Assembly: GCF_039969785.1 (NCBI RefSeq)
Contig: NZ_JBDVNC010000017.1
Location: 62,001-126,000, forward strand
Source: Shimia sp039969785
GTDB taxonomy: Bacteria; Pseudomonadota; Alphaproteobacteria; Rhodobacterales; Rhodobacteraceae
Reading direction: 5' to 3'
DNA: 64,000 nucleotides
Notes under the pieces: generated by a model
Told to the model about the DNA's origin: nothing
Database searches by the model: none
Seen by the model: only the letters and a program-made list of their open reading frames with translations
Position numbers and translations under genes: made by a program
Shown here: one piece after another, positions 60,786-64,000 of the stretch
How the letters are laid out: every line of letters starts with the position of its first letter
How positions within the stretch are numbered: position 1 is the stretch's first letter

Positions 60786-61118
60786 TCAGCTGAACCAGAT
60801 CCCGCGATACATTTTGCACCCTCCATCGTCGTTTGCCTTGTTATGCTGCAGCAGTCCTGAACGCGTGTCAATTTTTAAACGAGATGTTTGGTGGAGTCTT
60901 CTTAGGCACGCTCTGCCTGAGTGTCCGACGCCATAAAGGTAATTTCTCTCGGAACGCTGAAAAAGTTCGCTCACTCGCCGCAGGTTCTTTTCGGTTCGTT
61001 TGGCCAATTCAGGGCCAAGCTTCTGAACCCACCGGGACATGGTCGATCGACCAACTAAGATATCCTCCGCTGCCAGAAAATCGACGACATCTTGATAGGA
61101 CAACGGGAAGCGTAAAGA
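60786..61118 (-). pseudogene. IS6-family transposase remnant
   Basis: An open frame from the stop at 61121 gives SLRFPLSYQDVVDFLAAEDI and VGRSTMSRWVQKLGPELAKR, the helix-turn-helix segment characteristic of IS6/IS26-like transposases. After about residue 45 the similarity fades and no DDE domain is found (no WHVDETYI-like block in any frame of this strand). The N-terminal start and the C-terminal two thirds are missing. It is therefore a dead fragment. A past insertion close to pxpA is inferred. Confidence 0.7.
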
Positions 61119-61268
61119 TCACCCGCGCGTCATTCCGGTTTTTTAAGGTTTGCTGGCCATGTTTCCAGCAATTGTGATGGTTATTGCAAATTTCATCTCA
61201 TAGTGGATCGACTTCGGTAGCCGAACAGTCGAAAACTAGCATCAGAATTGTGGTCACGTTGAACTGAC

Positions 61269-61309
61269 TTGATGGGATCAAAGCGATCCAAATTGGCAAG
61301 ACGCGCCAA
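61269..61309. promoter_or_regulatory. Two palindromes upstream of pxpA
   Basis: TTGATGGGATCAA (61269-61281) is TTGAT-N3-ATCAA, and TTGGC (61293-61297) pairs with GCCAA (61305-61309) over 7 bp. They lie 63-104 bp before the pxpA ATG and are operator-like. The first has a 3-bp spacer, so it is not a standard FNR site. Confidence 0.35.
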
Positions 61310-61372
61310 GTACTCAACTACTTCGTTCCACGCCGGGAACACAGATACGTTTTCTAAGGCCAGGAGGGTGGC

Positions 61373-62134
61373 ATGCAAATTGACTTGAATTCAGACCTCG
61401 GAGAAGGTTTTGGACCATGGGGCATGGGCGACGATGCAACCATGTTGACGCTGGTAAATAGTGCAAACATAGCTTGCGGTGGACATGCCAGCGATCCAGA
61501 AACGATGTTCGAAACGCTAAGGCTGTCCAAACAGCACGGCGTGACTGTTGGCGCACATCCCGGCTACAATGACCGCGAAGGATTTGGCCGACGACTCATC
61601 CCCATGACTCCGTCAGAAATTGGCCGCATGGTCGCAGCTCAGATCGGCGCGCTGAAGGCCGTTGCGTCTTTGGTTCCTGTACCCGTGCGCTATGTCAAAC
61701 CACACGGAGCTCTGGCAAACCTTGCTGCGCGGGATATGGATGTGGCGCAGGCCATCGTTGAAGCTGTCACAATGATTGATTCGGCACTCCCTATTCTGGC
61801 AATTTCGGGCACTTGTCTTGAACAGGCTGCACGGGCTGCAAGTGTTCCGGTCTATTCAGAGATTTTTGCTGATCGTGGCTATTTGAAGTCTGGACAGCTT
61901 GTACCGCGTGGCACCCAAGGCGCGATGATCCACGATGCCAAAGAGGCAACAGACCGCTTGATTGGATATCTGAAGACAGGCAAAATGCCGGTGATTGACG
62001 GCGATCCAATCAAACTGCTGGCGCATTCGATCTGTGTTCATGGAGACAGTTCAGGCGCAGTTGCAATGGCTCGTGAAATTCAACATCGCCTCACAGCAGA
62101 GGGCGTGCAGTTTCAATCATTTCTGAATCCCTGA
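61373..62134 (+). CDS. pxpA: 5-oxoprolinase subunit A (LamB/YcsF family)
   Basis: 253 residues. The start MQIDLNSDLGEGFGPWGMGD and the segments ANIACGGHASDPETM, GAHPGYNDREGFGRR and YVKPHGALAN mark the LamB/YcsF family. With PxpB and PxpC it hydrolyses 5-oxoproline (pyroglutamate) to glutamate using ATP. A strong AGGAGG box precedes the ATG. It lies 2 nt upstream of pxpB. Confidence 0.95.
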   Translation: MQIDLNSDLGEGFGPWGMGDDATMLTLVNSANIACGGHASDPETMFETLRLSKQHGVTVGAHPGYNDREGFGRRLIPMTPSEIGRMVAAQIGALKAVASLVPVPVRYVKPHGALANLAARDMDVAQAIVEAVTMIDSALPILAISGTCLEQAARAASVPVYSEIFADRGYLKSGQLVPRGTQGAMIHDAKEATDRLIGYLKTGKMPVIDGDPIKLLAHSICVHGDSSGAVAMAREIQHRLTAEGVQFQSFLNP

Positions 62135-62136
62135 GC

Positions 62137-62826
62137 ATGCAAACGGCTTCCTTCTACCCTGTCGCAGACCACGCATTGCTGGTTCAGCTTGGATCTGAAA
62201 TCAGTGATGCCCTGACGGCAAGGGTTTTGCAGCTTGATCAGGCTATCGCCGCCAACCCTCCCTTGGGATTGCGTGAAACTGTTCCGGCTTTCGTTAATCT
62301 CCTCGCAGAATTTGACCCGTTGGTAACCGACCACCACGAGATGGAAACCGCAATCCGAGCGCTGTTTGGTGCGGATGTAGGGTCGAAAACAGAAGGCGCC
62401 CAGCGCGAAGTTCTGATCTGTTACGAGGATGATCTGGCGCCTGATCTGACCGCTTTGTCCGAAGCAACCGGCATGACCCCGGACGCTATTACCAACATGC
62501 ATCTATCTGGCGATTACACGGTCGGAATGTATGGCTTTGCACCTGGGTATGCCTATCTGTCCGGCGTTCCAGAACTGTTGCAAGTGCCGCGAAAACCCGC
62601 CGCCGTTCGCGGCATTCCAGCAGGGAGCGTTATCATCGCAGGCCCGCAATGCCTTGTTACGACCCTGACCATGCCAACCGGCTGGACGATCATCGGCAGA
62701 TCACCAACTGAAATTCTTACAAATGACCCAGTCCGACCATTCCTCTTTGATGTTGGGGATCGCGTAAAATTTCGACGCATTGATCGGGCCACATTTGACA
62801 ATCAGACCCTAGGTCGTGTGACATGA
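62137..62826 (+). CDS. pxpB: 5-oxoprolinase subunit B (KipI-like)
   Basis: 229 residues, KipI/Asp-hydantoinase-like carboxyltransferase domain 1. VGMYGFAPGYAYLSGVPE, KPAAVRGIPAGSVIIAG and GWTIIGRSPTEIL are conserved. It forms the PxpBC part that activates 5-oxoproline with ATP. In Bacillus the homologue inhibits the sporulation kinase KinA, a role not expected here. The end overlaps pxpC by 4 nt. Confidence 0.93.
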   Translation: MQTASFYPVADHALLVQLGSEISDALTARVLQLDQAIAANPPLGLRETVPAFVNLLAEFDPLVTDHHEMETAIRALFGADVGSKTEGAQREVLICYEDDLAPDLTALSEATGMTPDAITNMHLSGDYTVGMYGFAPGYAYLSGVPELLQVPRKPAAVRGIPAGSVIIAGPQCLVTTLTMPTGWTIIGRSPTEILTNDPVRPFLFDVGDRVKFRRIDRATFDNQTLGRVT

Positions 62827-63839
62827 AGAAAGCGTCACTTCGGGTTGCATTTGCGGGCCCGCTGGTCACTTATCAGGACGGCGGGCGTCCGGGTAAGATG
62901 CGTTTTGGCGTGCCGGCATCGGGACCAATGGATCGTCTGGCACTCAAAGCGGCCAATGTCGCCTTAGGGAATCCGCCAAACAGTACAGCTGTCGAGGTTT
63001 CAATTGGCGGGCTGGTGCTAAAATGTACGGAAGGTGCCGTTTCGCTGGCAATCGCGGGAGGCAGTTTTCTGATCGACCGCGCTGGTGAACGTTTGGGCAA
63101 TTGGACCGTTTTTGCACTTCAGAAAGGCGAAACGCTGACGGTTCGTGCTGGCAAAAAAGGGAGCTGGACTTACTTAGCATTTGCGGGCGACGTGATTGCG
63201 CCGAAATGGTTAGATCACACGGCGACCCATTCGGCATCTGGTTTTGGAGGCGGGCAGCTTATGAGCGGGGGCGACATTCAGGTCGTCAACGCACAAGTAC
63301 GCGAAGACCGGCACGGAGACATCAGTAGGCCCGGTTTCCCTTCTAACGATCACAATATCCGCGTGGTTCAGGGACCACAGGACAGGTTTTTCAAAAAGGA
63401 ATCCATCGAGACATTCCTGTCCCAAAGCTATGCCTTGACCAGTTCCTTTGACCGAATGGGAGTCCGCCTGTCCGGGCCGAAACTTGAACTTGCCGGCGCC
63501 TTGTCCATTCCATCCGAACCAATCCTCGTTGGGTCAGTCCAAGTGGCCGGTGATGGCGTTCCAACTGTCTTGCTTGCCGACCATCAAACCACTGGCGGAT
63601 ATCCTAAAATCGCGACAGTCATTACAGATGACCTTGATAAACTGAGCCAGAAACGAGCCGGTGATCACGTGAAATTTGAGCCGGTGTCAGCGGAAACCGC
63701 ATTGCAAATCACACGAGCCAATGCAAAAGCGCGCACAACTTATCTGGCTGACATCGCAGTTCCCAAGGGTTCTTTGAGCCAACGCCTGATGCGGGACAAT
63801 CTCATCAGTGGCGCCATATCTGCACACTCCGATCTTTAG
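62823..63839 (+). CDS. pxpC: 5-oxoprolinase subunit C (KipA-like)
   Basis: 338 residues. FAGPLVTYQDGGRPGKMRFG, VPASGPMDRLALKAANVALG and VQVAGDGVPTVLLADHQTTG are conserved in the carboxyltransferase domain 2 (biotin-dependent carboxyltransferase-like) family. It works with PxpA and PxpB in ATP-dependent 5-oxoproline hydrolysis. The ATG overlaps pxpB as ATGA. The 161 bp after it up to the window end hold no recognisable gene. Confidence 0.93.
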   Translation: MKKASLRVAFAGPLVTYQDGGRPGKMRFGVPASGPMDRLALKAANVALGNPPNSTAVEVSIGGLVLKCTEGAVSLAIAGGSFLIDRAGERLGNWTVFALQKGETLTVRAGKKGSWTYLAFAGDVIAPKWLDHTATHSASGFGGGQLMSGGDIQVVNAQVREDRHGDISRPGFPSNDHNIRVVQGPQDRFFKKESIETFLSQSYALTSSFDRMGVRLSGPKLELAGALSIPSEPILVGSVQVAGDGVPTVLLADHQTTGGYPKIATVITDDLDKLSQKRAGDHVKFEPVSAETALQITRANAKARTTYLADIAVPKGSLSQRLMRDNLISGAISAHSDL

Positions 63840-64000
63840 TGAAAAGAAACGGAGTTAACTGAGAAATTCCTGCTTCACCGCCAGATACTGTGCAGCACCC
63901 ACGACAGTATATTAGTGACACAAGGAAACCCGGACGCAATCGGTCAGCTCCAGCGGGGACAGATTATTACTTCTGTAGTGACCCGCCTTTCGGATATGAA

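Larger units (their letters stand above)
60715..61372. other. Gene-poor stretch with a transposase relic
   Basis: 658 bp between the ABC exporter and pxpA. The minus-strand part (60786-61118) holds an IS6-like relic. The right part (61119-61372) is non-coding, has two palindromes in front of pxpA and no RNA gene that I recognise. Terminal inverted repeats of an intact IS were not found. Confidence 0.7.

Noticed and set aside
60786..61103. Intact 105-residue gene in the exporter-pxpA gap
   Set aside because: Only its first third resembles an IS6-type helix-turn-helix; the start is a weak TTG inside the conserved segment and the remainder has no similarity. It was treated as a transposase relic.
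61269..61281. FNR box upstream of pxpA
   Set aside because: TTGAT and ATCAA are 3 bp apart instead of 4, which breaks the spacing required by FNR-type dimers. It was kept only as an unspecified palindrome.
1..64000. CRISPR arrays, rRNA or tRNA genes
   Set aside because: No repeat-spacer pattern of 24-40 bp and no RNA gene sequence was noticed on reading the intergenic regions; an automated scan could not be run here.

Overview
The window is a chromosomal segment of an alphaproteobacterium, most likely a marine Rhodobacteraceae (Roseobacter-group) member. This placement rests on the gene content and order: lptC-lptA-lptB-hpf-ptsN, rimP-nusA-ylxR-infB, dnaK-dnaJ, a secA-adjacent protein, grxC-comF, a clade I Tat-exported NosZ, and a Core-2/I-branching type glycosyltransferase next to a sulfotransferase. 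It was inferred by reading the translations; no database search was run. No tRNA, rRNA or CRISPR array was recognised.

Layout. 1-4840 (minus): the start of a nitrous oxide reduction operon, a small DUF2946-like leader gene followed by nosR, nosZ and the 5' end of nosD. A perfect FNR/NNR-type palindrome lies in front of it. 5119-6680: a PaaX-like regulator and a kinase-fold protein. 6852-11614 (plus): an RNase D-like exonuclease, kdsD and lptCAB (Kdo and LPS transport), then hpf and ptsN, without the rpoN gene often found in this position. 11633-27915: a large surface-polysaccharide region with a double sulfotransferase, a GT14-type enzyme, two further glycosyltransferases, galE, galU, a Wza-type export lipoprotein, a FlaA1/CapD-type dehydratase, a UDP-glucuronate epimerase-like protein, a GT2 enzyme, kdsB, cysQ and a lone ABC-2 permease. 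The presence of a sulfotransferase and of CysQ, which removes the PAP by-product of sulfation, suggests that the polysaccharide is sulfated.

27912-36407: alkB, dnaK-dnaJ with an RpoH-like promoter and terminators, an amino-acid binding protein, radC, a PstS-OmpA fusion and an unknown exported protein beside secA. 36506-47604: secA, a parvulin, argJ-mutT, a 45-codon gene, and the infB-ylxR-nusA-rimP operon. 47749-60714: a peptide-binding protein, a proline iminopeptidase, ubiG, a marR-nitrilase-grxC-comF series, a NDUFAF5-like methyltransferase, hemH, several small envelope proteins (two YkuD, one CAP), an RNA methyltransferase and an ABC exporter. 60715-61372: a gene-poor stretch holding an IS6-family transposase relic. 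61373-63839: pxpABC (5-oxoprolinase).

The most unusual signal is non-coding. Two divergent intergenic regions 28 kb apart (4945-4983 and 32941-32979) each hold exactly four copies of (A/G)CCGA(C/T) at a strict 11-bp period, each ending in GCCGAC on the plus-gene side. This looks like a binding array for an OmpR/PhoB-type response regulator whose identity cannot be told from this window.
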